DNA of 24,537 nucleotides from CAIVSN01 sp043778375 (GCA_043778375.1 JAYWGH010000039.1:1-24537), one strand, 5' to 3'. Shown: positions 1 through 9,046, counted from the first letter of the stretch. Numbers and translations are program-made. Notes: generated by a model not told the origin, from the letters alone.

Positions 1-109
1 TATCAGAGGGTGCGAGTTTTGCGAGCTCCTCAAGGAGGTGTTGTGTGTATACCCCAATCTCCGTAAATGCAGGACCGTATATGCGTGCGTCTATGCCAAT
101 TCTTTTCAT
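1..109 (-). CDS. Glycosyltransferase family 4, N-terminal part (truncated by window edge)
   Basis: Thirty-six codons are visible from an ATG at 107-109, running off the window start. The N-terminus contains IGIDARIYGP followed by EIGVYTQHLLEELAKL. This matches the first beta strand and GxGxY loop typical of GT-B glycosyltransferases of family 4 (usually IGIDAR..G...TGIGRY), which transfer sugars from nucleotide donors during envelope polysaccharide or glycolipid synthesis. The usual TGIGRY reads TEIGVY here. The gene starts 44 bases after the stop of the giant upstream gene on the same strand. No terminator lies between them, so they are probably co-transcribed. No Shine-Dalgarno sequence precedes the ATG. 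The catalytic C-terminal half is outside the window, so donor and acceptor cannot be judged. Confidence 0.7.
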   Translation of the reverse strand, partial: MKRIGIDARIYGPAFTEIGVYTQHLLEELAKLAPSD

Positions 110-153
110 GGGGGAGAGTGTAGGGGGAAACTATGACTTGGCAAATACCAGAG

Positions 154-3100
154 TTAATCGTCAGCGTAGTATGCTGAACCTATAGATGGTATACCTCCAT
201 TTGCTCCCTCATTTCCACCAGTAACCGAAAAAGTATTATTTACTCGTGAGGATGTAGTACCTCGAGTTTGGGCAGCACTCGAAGGGTCCATAAATTTATC
301 GAAACACTGTTTAAAATGTTTTTTGTGAGCACTGTTTGACATTTCAAACCTCGCAACTCAGTTGGAATACATTTCATGTATAGAATTAATCTCTCGATCA
401 TAGTTATTAATCGAGTTTTTTAGTTCAGTTATTTCTCCAGTAATGCGAATAGACTTTGATTTTTTTTCATCTTCTGACAGGTTCTGATCTATTTTTCCTC
501 TCCGGAGCTCGCTCAAAGTAGCTTCTTTTTCTTGGAGGGGCACTATTGCCTCATTTTTTTTTGTTATCAATTTTGATAATTGCTCGTCGTATCCATCCTT
601 TCCTTCCTTTGACATCCCCTTTGGAGGTTCAAATCCGAACGCCTCAAACCTCTGTATGATAGCAGATCATCGCAGTCATCGCATATTTGTAACTCCTTCA
701 AACTTTTTACAATACTCGGTATATACTCGCAAAAAGTATGCCTCTTTATCAGCAGGCGACATGGTTACTTTATCTCTTATCACTTCCATAGCTCGTAAGA
801 AGTCATCTCGAGCCTCACGCTTGAGATTACTTGTATCTATGCGACCTGTACTGTTTACGAGTTCCAGTTTTTCGAGTACCTTATCAGGTCGAAAAGTGAG
901 AACACTTGCCCCAGATTCTCACTCCATAAAGAAGGTTCCATTATCAACCTCATCCCCTTTCATAATATCAGAGTCTCCAAGCTGTCCGGTAACTCGTTTG
1001 TAGTATTCTTCGAGTCTCCCATCTCCACGACTCCGTACAGAGTCAGATGCCATATAAGCAGCTTCATAAACATTTCCTGTGAGTTCAGACTGGAGATAAG
1101 TCCCGTAGGTGTTCCAAAAATCTTGTATATTTTTTAGCTGATATTCTCCAAATTTACTCGGTCCATCGTCAGATGTCACTGTCCGAATATCCCTATTTTT
1201 ATGAATTATTCTCTGTAGAGATCTAAAGTCTTCTCGAATACTCTCAGCTTTGTTAGTATTTCACTCGGCCACCGATTCTTGAGCTTTTAACTCAATGAGA
1301 TTTCCGATAGTATCCCGAAAAAGAGACTGACTCTCTCGATCCTTGATGAACATGAGAGCTGGGGAGTGAACACGCCCCTCATCAAACATTTCTATAAACT
1401 TGGTGAGGATACTTCGGGGGAGTTGCTCAGGAATACGACTCATGGCGAGTGCAAATGCAAAAGCCTGCTTCTTATGAGGAGCTCCAGGGAGTTCGAGTGC
1501 TTTTTTAAATGCTCCAATTCCTTGAGCGTACTCCTTCGCTTCGAGTTTTCACATAGCGAGTTTGAGTCTCTGGTCGAGTGTATTAAAGGCTTCAGCCTCT
1601 GTTTCTCACGTGGTAAATTCATTTTCATTCCCTTCTTTATTTGCCCCCTTCACCATACGCCATATTTGAGAATTCCCAAAGTGCGGATCAGTTTGCATAT
1701 AGACCTCAATGATTGCCTGCTCGGTAATATTATCTATTCCTCGCTTTCGTAGTTTATCTTCCGCATCTCTATATTCTTTATAGTCTTGTATATTTCCTTT
1801 GAGTGGGATACCAGCAATTCGTTTAAAAAATATCCAAGTGCCTTCAAGATCTCGGAGTTCTCAGGCGTAGAGGTGTCCATGCTTCTTGAGCATAGCGATC
1901 GCATTTGTCCAATGATCGTAGTCGTGGGTGGTATTTGTTAGGAGGGAGTTACGGATAGATTTTTGACGATCTGGTGTTCCCATATTCATGAGGGTTTCTA
2001 CTCGATCATCTATGAGTTTTTTCTCCTCTCGTTCGTATTTTACCTTAAAGTCATAGTACCATTCAGCATTCCACTTTTTCATGCCGAGTTTTTTTGCTAT
2101 CCCTAGCATCACTCGTTGTTCTTGGAGGTGATTGCCGTGCTCGAGATGATGCTTGAATTCTTCTATAAATTTCTTTCCTCCAGAGAGGAGATCGTGCACC
2201 GAAAGGCGCCCCATGATACCACGAACAGTTCCCGGTTTTGTAGCGTCTTCGACTGGTCGATTTGCGATCTCACGGTCAGGCTTATTCCATGGAGTCGCAC
2301 TTGCCCTCAGGATAAAAGCTGTAATAAATTGTGCTGAGTATTCCTTTGGCTCCTCATACCATTTTGCACTATTTTCCTCTCCTTCTTTTGTCGAGGCTTT
2401 AAAATCATATCATCTCCGAGCCATCATTCTGCCGTCTTTTTGTATAACTACTTCAATGATATCACCGTTCGCTCCTATAAAATAATTCTTAGGTGTTCGC
2501 TTGCTATCATACTCTCGATCGGAGAAGTCAAAATACTTTGGATCCTCCTCACTATTTCCAGAGTAGATCTTCATGCGCCCCCATTCTTTTGCTCCACTCC
2601 CCGTTGATTGTACAATACGAAGGATATCAGCTGCAGTATTTAGGGTGCCTGATAGGAACTCTGCTCCAGGACCTGGTCTTTGAAAGAGACCGTTATAGAG
2701 TGTATCAAATGAGAATACAGATTCGCCTACCTCGTTGGTCTCAGTATCGCCAATTCCATTTTTAAATTCTATTCCCGTTGGAGTAATTTGAGTTATCTCA
2801 AAAATATTGTAGCCTTTTCGTCCTGGTTTACCGATAGCCATCATCGTTCCAACCTCGATACCTATTTCTGCTCCATTTTGGAGAGCCCCGATCCTTTTTT
2901 TGAATTCTTCAATAGTTGTTATAGAGTCTGGATCCTCCTGGAGGCTCTCAGTTTGATCTATAGGATTTCGACCTTCAGGAGGATTTTCAGGGGTACTTGC
3001 TGCGCCTGGTGGTAGAGATGGGGGTGTAGGAGGAGGGGTCGCTCATCCAGCACTACTCGCTAATGATGGCTGGACTTTTTGTACTGGTGCTGCTTCTTGT

Positions 3101-4677
3101 AGGTTGGACGAAGTGGGAGTAGCCTGTCTTGGGATAGACTCCTCAATAGTATCAGAGAGTCCTATTCCTTGAGCTCGCTGATACCTTTCCTCGAGTTCTG
3201 TTCGTGCGAATTCAATGTTTTTGTTTGCATTTCCAACTTCTACTAACTCCTCGTATATATCGTCAATATTTTTTATAGTACTTTCTACACTCTCTTTGAA
3301 TTGCTCAAGGGGAATAATATTTACCTCTCTTAATTTACCCCAGCGAAAAATAAATGAGTCTGGTGCAAACATTACAGGTTTGCTCACTCAGCGAGTAGCT
3401 ACTCGCTCAATATTCCCGTCGGAGGTCTTTTCTCCGATAAATTGTCTACGAATAAATAGGGGTACAGTATTTTGCGTATCAAGCCCGTCTCGCCATGCGG
3501 AGACACGGTAAAAGCGAGTATTTTGTTGAATATCTATCTCCTGTACTATCAGGTCCTTTGCTCCAGATTGGAAGTCTGGGTCTTTGAGTCGCCCTATACC
3601 AGTCGTAGTAATACCATTTTGGATGGACTGTATTTCGAGTGCGCCGAGAGCTTCATCGTCAAATTTTGGAGTAGCATTGTAAGCTTCCTGTCTTTCTATT
3701 TCTCTTTCCTCTAGGGTTTGCTCTTTGGTGAGTGCACGCTTGTATTCATCAATTTTGTCTGCAAGCTCGCCCTCAAGCTCTGATACTAGATTATCATCGA
3801 GATTGAGCCCAGCGCCTCCAGTTTTTAAAACTTCTGAGATGATATCACCCCCCAGTCGAACATTTGATATATCTCCCCAACGAAGGGTATCGACTATTTC
3901 CCTAATTTTCTCTTTATTTGCACCCTCACTGTCAACTAGAGACTGAGCTATCTCCTCTTTTGCCATTGAGAGCCAAGTATTTTTATCAAATCCTGGTAAT
4001 CCGAGACCTTCTATTTCACCTAGACGAAAACCATCCAGGATTTCCCCTACAAATACTGCTTGTGCTCATAGGGTGAGGGATTTTAGGACAGTCGTGAGAT
4101 TTTGCGTATTTTTGCCTTCATATATCTCTATAAGACTCGTTCTCGTCGCATTGTCTAGAATACTCCACTCATCTCATATGAGCTTTTCTATCTTTTCAGC
4201 TCTTACCCGAGTAATAACATTCTTGCCAAAAAGTAAGTTGATTAAACGCTTCTGTCAGAGGGTAGATGATACACTTCATAAACCAGTAGCAGTTTTTTCG
4301 TAGAGCTTCTGTCCAAGAATTCTTGCTTGATCGTCTGACAGATCGTAGTTTAATTGTATATTTCGGAGGGTTCGTTTGTGCTCTTGCCTGAGTTTAAGTA
4401 TGTGTTTTTGTACATACACGAGTGTTTGAGATCTTAGGCTTGTTAAATTGATTTTTTCAGTTCATATAATCTCCGAAAACTTTGCTCGTATTCCTATATC
4501 AGAACTTTCTTTTAAATTTTTGATTAAATCGACAAGGCTACTAGAACTCTCTGTGTCAAAAATATTTCGCTGTATTCTTGCTACAACCTCTCGCTCTCTC
4601 TGTTGAGTGGCTGCTTTGTTTGCCTTCGCATTTGCAGAATTGGCTGCATTATCCACTGGTTTTTCTGAGTTAGTCAT
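154..4677 (-). CDS. Giant cytosolic hypothetical protein, 1507 aa, 16 in-frame TGA (Gly) codons
   Basis: A single open frame of 1508 codons from ATG 4675-4677 to TAA 154-156 appears once TGA is read as Gly; sixteen TGA codons interrupt it otherwise. I recognise no family. There is no signal peptide or clear membrane segment, so it is probably cytoplasmic. Residues 1-30 are Ala/Asn/Lys-rich and low complexity. Residues ~30-540 are charged and mostly helical. Residues ~545-575 form a Pro-rich linker (TPPPTPPSLPP). Residues ~600-760 look globular and beta-rich (GKPGRKGYNIFEITQ, YFIGANGDIIEVVIQKDGR). Residues ~820-1340 are helical and rich in Lys, Glu and aromatics. Residues ~1355-1440 are a strong coiled-coil candidate. 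The tail is Gly/Ser/Asn-rich (GGNEGANGGIPSIGS). A promoter lies at 4702-4730. The frame is secure; function is unknown. Confidence 0.85.
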
Positions 4678-4701
4678 ATATAGATTGACAATATTACTCC
4701 C

Positions 4702-4730
4702 ACTATACTCAATGGTGGACTCCTTCGCAA
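4702..4730 (-). promoter_or_regulatory. Sigma70-like promoter of the 1507-aa gene
   Basis: On the minus strand TTGCGA (4725-4730) and TATAGT (4702-4707) are separated by 17 bases. The predicted transcription start is near 4695, giving a leader of about 18 bases before the ATG at 4677. The leader contains GGGAG about 15 bases upstream of the ATG, too far to be an ordinary ribosome binding site. Confidence 0.5.
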
Positions 4731-4779
4731 AAAACAGCGTGTTTTTGAGGAGTTTTTTTGAGGAAATTCTCTTCTCATA

Positions 4780-4805
4780 TAAAAACTGAGCCTTTCGGCT
4801 CAGTT
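4780..4805 (-). terminator. Intrinsic terminator for minus-strand transcription
   Basis: A perfect 9-bp stem (AACTGAGCC with GGCTCAGTT, 4784-4805) closes a GAAA-type tetraloop. On the minus strand it is followed by a short T run (TTTTT). On the plus strand no T run follows, so it terminates leftward transcription. It lies 22 bases beyond the TAG of the minus-strand reading frame 4827-5090 and before the promoter of the giant gene. A leftward transcript from the 4.8-5.1 kb region must therefore exist or have existed. Confidence 0.75.
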
Positions 4806-4826
4806 AACCACGCAGTCGTTATGTCA

Positions 4827-5090
4827 CTATTTGTTCCCTGTAGCAGGAATCTTGAGCCTTTGGGATGAGCCAAGGTGTTCAAGTTCGAGGATTTGTGAGC
4901 AGGCCCACACAGTTGTATCCCCGAGGAAGCGTATAATTGTAGAGAAAAATACGCGAGACAGATGCACGATATATGCAGTTATATGATTATAACAGGTGCG
5001 AAGGCGGATTCAAATGAGTTTGTATATTGCGCTTGACGATAGCCTGAACGTCACAATTTTAGGATGAAAATGCCTTCCTGTTTGACTCAT
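4827..5090 (-). pseudogene. Probable decayed LysM-domain gene remnant (87 codons open with one TGA)
   Basis: With TGA as Gly the frame is open from ATG 5088-5090 to TAG 4827-4829. The last 30 residues read GDTTVWACSQ, ILELEHLGSS and QRLKIPATGNK, resembling a LysM peptidoglycan-binding repeat (GDTxW...LxxxNxL...GQxLKIP) missing several central residues. One base out of frame, just upstream, codons read YNYTLPRG, the usual lead-in (YTVxxGDT) of LysM. Joining the two needs a frameshift near the GGGG at ~4920. The N-terminal half (HFHPKIVTFRL...) resembles nothing I know. A matched terminator lies 22 bases downstream, as expected for a true gene end. The best reading is a LysM gene decayed by a frameshift and internal deletion. 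Alternatives are a small real protein, or an untranslated RNA from the promoter at 4986-5013. Confidence 0.4.
4986..5013 (-). promoter_or_regulatory. Consensus-like promoter inside the LysM remnant; possible small-RNA start
   Basis: TTGAAT (5008-5013) and a perfect TATAAT (4986-4991) are spaced by 16 bases on the minus strand. A start near 4979 and the terminator at 4780-4805 would give an RNA of about 200 bases. It could form several hairpins, for example CTTGA...TCAAG around 4849-4881 and TTCCTG...CAGGGAA around 4833-4848. I could not match it to tmRNA, RNase P RNA, SRP RNA or 6S RNA by their conserved segments. Confidence 0.4.
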
Positions 5091-5109
5091 AAGAGCACGA
5101 GACTATACT
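5082..5109 (+). promoter_or_regulatory. Sigma70-like promoter for the Excalibur-domain gene
   Basis: TTGACT (5082-5087), a 16-base spacer and TATACT (5104-5109) predict a start near 5116 and an 18-base leader before the ATG at 5134. The element overlaps the ATG of the minus-strand LysM remnant. Confidence 0.6.
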
Positions 5110-5133
5110 CTCCCAAGTTTCCTAACAATTCAT

Positions 5134-5607
5134 ATGGATAAACTGATCGCTAAATTTGCTGAGCTCAGGCAGAGCAAGAACGCACGAATGATATTCCTCG
5201 GGGTACTTCTCCTCATTCTCATTGTCCTCTACTTTACATGGGGGAAAGCAAAAGGAGTACTCATTGGGCTCATGGTCCTCGTCGCTATCGCCATGGGTAT
5301 TGAGGCAACAAACTATGATATCGACCTCGGAAAGCTTTTTGAGACTGGAAATGTGCAGGAGTCTCGTGTACAGCACACAAAGGATGGAGTGAAACTCTAT
5401 GGATCATGTATCAAGGGTGGGGAGGACAAGACAGACCTCAATTGTGCAAATTTCAAGAGTCAAGCAGAGGCACAGGCAAAATATGAGGAGTGTGCAGTAC
5501 AGATCGAGAAAAATAATTCTCAGGTAAAGAATGCAAAGTCGCTTGATATCTACGGACTTGATGGAGACAAAGACGGAAAAGTATGTGAAGCACTTCCTAA
5601 AAACTAA
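5134..5607 (+). CDS. Membrane-anchored protein with Excalibur-like calcium-binding C-terminus
   Basis: 157 residues ending in TAA, with no TGA codons. Residues ~17-37 (MIFLGVLLLILIVLYFTW) and ~41-57 are two hydrophobic segments separated by a short KAKG turn, so the N-terminus is a membrane hairpin or anchor. Residues ~108-157 contain NCANFKSQAEAQAKYEEC and LDGDKDGKVCEALP. The pattern C..F.SQAEAQ...C and DxDxDGxxCE is that of the Excalibur domain, an extracellular EF-hand-like Ca2+ site with paired cysteines. The four C-terminal-half cysteines suggest two disulfides outside the membrane. It is followed after 10 bases by a second small gene with an EF-hand-like loop; a promoter precedes and a terminator follows the pair. 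The precise role is unknown. Confidence 0.8.
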   Translation: MDKLIAKFAELRQSKNARMIFLGVLLLILIVLYFTWGKAKGVLIGLMVLVAIAMGIEATNYDIDLGKLFETGNVQESRVQHTKDGVKLYGSCIKGGEDKTDLNCANFKSQAEAQAKYEECAVQIEKNNSQVKNAKSLDIYGLDGDKDGKVCEALPKN

Positions 5608-5617
5608 TTACTTAACA

Positions 5618-5806
5618 ATGGTAGCTAAAAAATCAGTAACAAAGGTTGAGTCAGTAAAAGAATTTTCTACTCAGGAAGCTGGAGTTATGGGTATGGCTGA
5701 GAAAATCGCCGTATCTCTCCTCGATAAAAACAAAGATGGGAGTGTAAAAGATGATCTCCTCACAATGGCGATGGACTTTTTGAAGAGTCGATTTGCGAAG
5801 AAGTAG
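5618..5806 (+). CDS. Small protein with degenerate EF-hand/dockerin-like loop, 62 aa
   Basis: ATG 5618-5620 to TAG 5804-5806, ten bases after the Excalibur gene and probably co-transcribed with it. The N-terminus is basic (MVAKKSVTKVESVKEF). Residues 35-46 read DKNKDGSVKDDL, an EF-hand or dockerin-type loop with D1, N3, D5 and G6. The acidic residue expected at position 12 is replaced by Leu, with Asp at 11, so calcium affinity is uncertain. The remainder is helical (LLTMAMDFLKSRFAKK). There is no signal peptide, so it is probably cytoplasmic. The ORF could be extended upstream to 5531, but that overlaps the preceding gene and adds no recognisable sequence. The gene is likely real because a strong terminator follows the stop. 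Confidence 0.65.
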   Translation: MVAKKSVTKVESVKEFSTQEAGVMGMAEKIAVSLLDKNKDGSVKDDLLTMAMDFLKSRFAKK

Positions 5807-5826
5807 GCAACTCTCTATGGTCACAA

Positions 5827-5855
5827 AATATCTCCGTTTTTGGGGATATTTTTTT
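5827..5855 (+). terminator. Intrinsic terminator of the two-gene unit
   Basis: AATATCTCC (5827-5835) pairs with GGGGATATT (5842-5850, one G-T pair) around a GTTTTT loop, followed by a run of seven T. It lies 21 bases after the TAG at 5806. The facing ABC gene ends at 5863, so the hairpin may also help stop leftward transcription, although the T run there is short. Confidence 0.8.
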
Positions 5856-5862
5856 GTATAAA

Positions 5863-7614
5863 CTATATCACCTCTTCCCCTTCAATAATCCTCCCACTCT
5901 GGAGATCTACCATACTTGCGTAGTGGCCATTTTTTGCTGTTAGCTCTGCGTGAGTGCCCTGCTCAAGGATCGTATTTTTGCCGAGAACGATGATAGTGCT
6001 CGCCTCTTTGACCGTCTGGAGGCGATGCGCGATGATGATGACAGTTTTCCCCGGAAAAGTTGCATGGAGAGCTCGGGTGACTGCCTCCTCTGAGAATGAG
6101 TCAAGTGCTGCTGTCGGCTCGTCGAGGAGAATAATCTCAGGATCCTGGAGGAGGATACGCGCTATAGCGAGTCTCTGCCTCTCACCTCCTGAGAGTCGGA
6201 TTCCGCGCTCACCTATCTCGGTGTTAAGGCTATTTGGGAGTCGTAGTACAAAGTCACACTCTGCTTTGTGCAGGGCAGACTCAAGCTCGTCATCGTGAGG
6301 AGTAGACTCGAGCGCGTAGGTGAGATTTTCGCGGATAGTGCCATCAAAGATCGCGGGTTCCTGTGGGAGATACGCAACCTCCCGGTAGTAAGTTTCGAGA
6401 GCGGTAACTGAGAGATCCTGACCGTCTACGAGAATCTTCCCATTATTTGGCGAGAGAAGCCCGAGAATGAGCTTGACGAGTGTAGACTTACCAGCTCCAG
6501 AGCGACCCACAATGGCGGTTGTGACTCAGGGCTTGATGATGAGTGAGAAGTCTTCAAAGATAGGATCACCTGATGGATACCTAAAACTCATGTTTTCTAT
6601 CTGTATACCTGTAGTTCGTGGAATAAAAGTAGCACCCTGCGCATATCCCGTAAAAGGAATAAGTGCATCACTGTATTTCCAGAGTTCTTCTATATGAATG
6701 AGATATTCTTGAAACGTTTGAAACGTAGAAAGAAGAGAATTATAGTAGCTGATCATAATCGCGAATACCATGCCTATGACAACAATCTCGCTCGCTGATG
6801 CATTTCCTCGAGCTATCGCAAATCCGAGGTATATAATAGCTCAGATCCTGAGTATATCGATAGCTATTCGTGAAAACCACCAAGCAAAAGCATTATAAAC
6901 ATCGGTTAAACGCATATTTTTTGTATACTCATAACCCATATTTTGGTATCGTTCTATTTCAAAGTTTCCTTTTCTTGAGAGTTGGATCATCTGTTTTTCG
7001 AGAATAGTTCGTACGAATACTCTTACGAGATCAGTATTGAGAAACTTTCTACGTGCAATATAAGGGATACATTTATGTCTTGCCCATAGAATTATGAGCG
7101 AAGTGATCAAAAGGTAGGGGAGTGACACTATAAATACTCGAATATCTGTATAGGCAATATATGCGAGTCCTCATAGGAGACAGATCACAGAGGGAAGAAA
7201 CTCGGAAAATATATCTGCTATGGTACTACTCCATGATTTCATCCCTTCTTGAAATAGGGCTATAGTTTTTCCCGTAGGGACAATGCCGTCTTCATGCCCT
7301 CGACTTTCTATGAATTTTCCAACAGATATATGCCTGATGATCTGCATGAGCTCACATCTAAGAAGGCTACTCGTAGTATTTCGTACGTGAAAGAATAAAT
7401 ATCCAAGCACGCATACAAAGAATCAGAGTATCATGTAGGCTTCGGGAAGAGTACTCTCTAAGCTTCTAATATTCCCAGCATTTGCTACGAGAAGAGCTAC
7501 GATATATGCTGCTAGAAACTGCCCGAGTATGATCAGGAACTGGAAAAATAAGTTTCCAATACTTGTCCAAAAGATACGACGATCTTTGAGGGGTGATAAG
7601 AGTCGAGCGATCAT
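5863..7614 (-). CDS. ABC exporter half-transporter (fused membrane and ATPase domains), 583 aa
   Basis: An ATP-driven exporter half, expected to work as a dimer in the inner membrane; 583 residues is the normal length. The N-terminal ~330 residues hold the transmembrane helices (for example NLFFQFLIILGQFLAAYIV, then LGFFVCVLGYLFF and the segment ending GMVFAIMISYY). The C-terminal ATPase domain has Walker A GRSGAGKST (370-378), Q-loop YLPQEP (Gln418), signature LSGGERQR (from 474), Walker B IILLDEP (494-500) and H-loop His530. Four in-frame TGA codons are read as Gly; one (363) is the glycine of the KPG turn before Walker A. The start at 7614 gives a basic N-terminus (MIARLLSPLKDRR). A longer frame to 7701 only reads through the hairpin cluster. 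Stop is TAG. It may be co-transcribed with the upstream tRNA. The substrate (lipid, peptide or drug) cannot be told. Confidence 0.9.
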
Positions 7615-7644
7615 TCTTCTTATTTTTAAAATTTTGGTGCTCCA

Positions 7645-7749
7645 GGTCACTGTAGTGACCGAGCGGGACTTGCCCTCCGGGCGCTCTCGGCCAAAAGCCA
7701 AATCATTGGCTTTATATCTCCTTGCAGGAGATGCCTCGCGTTCAAGTCC
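7645..7749 (-). other. Cluster of four perfect hairpins able to fold as a cloverleaf, between tRNA-Leu and the ABC gene
   Basis: About 105 bases hold consecutive perfect palindromes: GGTCAC/GTGACC (7645-7660), GCCC/GGGC (7672-7682), AAAGCCAA/TTGGCTTT (7694-7713) and ATCTCCT/AGGAGAT (7716-7732). A further 7-bp inverted repeat, GGACTTG (7666-7672) and CAAGTCC (7743-7749), encloses three of them. The minus-strand RNA can therefore form a closing stem with three arms, like a cloverleaf. It shares the 11-mer CAAGTCCCGCT with the T-arm of the adjacent tRNA-Leu, and the block ends GGAGCACCA. It lacks the invariant D-loop and anticodon-arm features of tRNA. It could be a degenerate tRNA-derived element, a structured leader of the exporter mRNA, or a mobile palindromic repeat. 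Confidence 0.6.
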
Positions 7750-7766
7750 ACAAGTTTTTTATAAAT

Positions 7767-7850
7767 TGGTGCCCCAAGCGGGACTTGAACCCGCACTTCC
7801 GAAGAAAGAGGATTTTGAGTCCTCCGCGTCTACCATTCCGCCATCAGGGC
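7767..7850 (-). tRNA. tRNA-Leu (anticodon CAA)
   Basis: On the minus strand the acceptor GCCCTGA (from 7850) pairs with TTGGGGC (7771-7777), followed by discriminator A and an encoded CCA (7767-7769). The D-arm GCGGAATGGTAGACGC is typical of leucine tRNAs. The anticodon stem GAGGA/TCCTC holds loop CTCAAAA with anticodon CAA (7815-7817), which reads UUG. The long class II variable arm TTC-TTCG-GAA and the T-arm GCGGG-TTCAAGT-CCCGC are intact. A promoter lies just upstream at 7860-7887. Class II structure and the D-arm sequence make Leu secure. Confidence 0.95.
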
Positions 7851-7859
7851 ACGCGCAGT

Positions 7860-7887
7860 ACTGTATCGAAGTTGTGCTCAGACTCAA
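7860..7887 (-). promoter_or_regulatory. Promoter of tRNA-Leu
   Basis: TTGAGT (7882-7887), a 16-base spacer and TACAGT (7860-7865) on the minus strand. The tRNA 5' end at 7850 lies nine bases beyond the -10 element. It is divergent from, and adjacent to, the prfA promoter. Confidence 0.6.
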
Positions 7888-7916
7888 GCGAAAGTACGAG
7901 CTGAGCCGAGCAGTGC

Positions 7917-7944
7917 TTGATATTCTCCCGCTTCCCTCTACACT
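7917..7944 (+). promoter_or_regulatory. prfA promoter, leaderless configuration
   Basis: TTGATA (7917-7922), 16 bases, TACACT (7939-7944). The ATG begins at 7952, seven bases after the -10 element, so the transcript would start at or next to the start codon. This also argues against any of the longer in-frame extensions of prfA. Confidence 0.5.
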
Positions 7945-7951
7945 ACGCCAT

Positions 7952-9034
7952 ATGAAATTTGAACTCGACCATCTCGTAGATGAATTTGCCGCAATTGAGC
8001 TCCGACTCCAAGATGGAGAAATTTACTCTGATCCAAAACTCCTTAAGGAAACGATGCTCAAGAAAAAGTCCCTTGAGCGTACTGTCGAGCTTTACTCACA
8101 GTACAAGCTCCAAATGCAAGGATTTGCAGAGGCAAAGGCTCTTCTCGCTACGGAAAAAGACCCCGAGATGATCGAACTCGCCAAGATGCAACTCGCGGAG
8201 TCAGAGACAGCGATCCCAGGTCTCGAGGAATCTCTCAAACTCGCCCTCCTTCCAAAAGACAAAAATGACGATAAAAATATCCTCCTCGAAGTACGCGCCG
8301 GCGCAGGAGGGGATGAGGCAGCACTCTTTGCTCGTGAACTCTCAAACGCCTATATGATATATGCTCGAGAGGTAGATTTTAGCGTCGAAGTGCTCGATGA
8401 GAACGCCTCAGATGTTGGAGGTCTCAAGGAAATCGTCATGCGAATTACCGGAGCTGGAGCATATTCGCAATTTAAGTTTGAGGGAGGGACTCATCGTGTA
8501 CAGCGTATCCCTGAAACCGAGGCAAAGGGGCGAGTACATACCTCGACGATCACAGTCGCAGTACTTCCTGAGATGGAGGCAGTCGATGTGGAGATCCGAG
8601 AGGAAGACCTCGAAATATTTGTCTCTCGCTCGAGTGGAGCAGGAGGACAGGCCGTCAACAAGACAAACTCAGCTATTCGTATGGTGCACAAGCCAACGGG
8701 GATGGTGGTAGAGTGTCAGGACGAGAGATCTATGCTCCAAAATAAGAATAAAGCCCTCGTCATCATGCGGGCCCGTGTATCTGCAATGGAAGAAGCCAAG
8801 CAGAATGCAGCGATCAGTGGAGCCCGTCTTGCGCAGGTGGGTACGGGAGATCGTTCGGAGAAGATCAGAACTTATAATTTCCCACAGGATCGAGTAACCG
8901 ATCACCGCATTGGTGCAAACTTCTCAAACCTGCCTGCGATCATGGCTGGGAGACTTGGACCGATCGTCGAGGCACTCGCTATTGCAGATCAGTCGGATAA
9001 GCTTGCGGCTGCTGCGGTGTCTGCCTGAGTCTAG
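7952..9034 (+). CDS. prfA: Peptide chain release factor 1
   Basis: 360 residues, the usual RF1 length. RF1 recognises UAA and UAG in the ribosomal A site and triggers peptide release; it does not read UGA, which suits an organism that uses UGA as Gly. The codon-recognition motif is P187-E188-T189 (PxT class, as in Bacillus RF1, not the SPF of RF2). The catalytic GGQ is at 231-233 in SSGAGGQAVNKT. GGTHRVQRIPETE, VVECQDERS and TYNFPQDRVTDHRI are all RF1 signatures. The frame is open upstream to 7529 but that stretch is antisense to tRNA-Leu, so ATG 7952 is the start. The gene ends GCC TGA GTC TAG: TGA (9026-9028) is an in-frame sense codon three codons from the true TAG stop. Confidence 0.97.
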
Positions 9035-9046
9035 AAACAGCCTGCG

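Noticed and set aside
656..3015. Several plus-strand open frames of 70-130 codons
   Set aside because: They overlap the 1507-codon minus-strand frame; compositions are Ser/Phe-rich shadow translations.
4780..4979. tmRNA, RNase P RNA, SRP RNA or 6S RNA at the promoter-terminator pair
   Set aside because: The conserved segments of tmRNA (tRNA-like ends), RNase P RNA (GAAAGTCCGGGC-like) and SRP RNA were looked for and not found; 6S-type end pairing is not evident.
7529..7951. N-terminal extension of prfA by about 140 codons
   Set aside because: It runs antisense through the ABC gene start, the hairpin cluster and tRNA-Leu, has no RF1 similarity, and would make the protein far longer than the family's ~360 residues.
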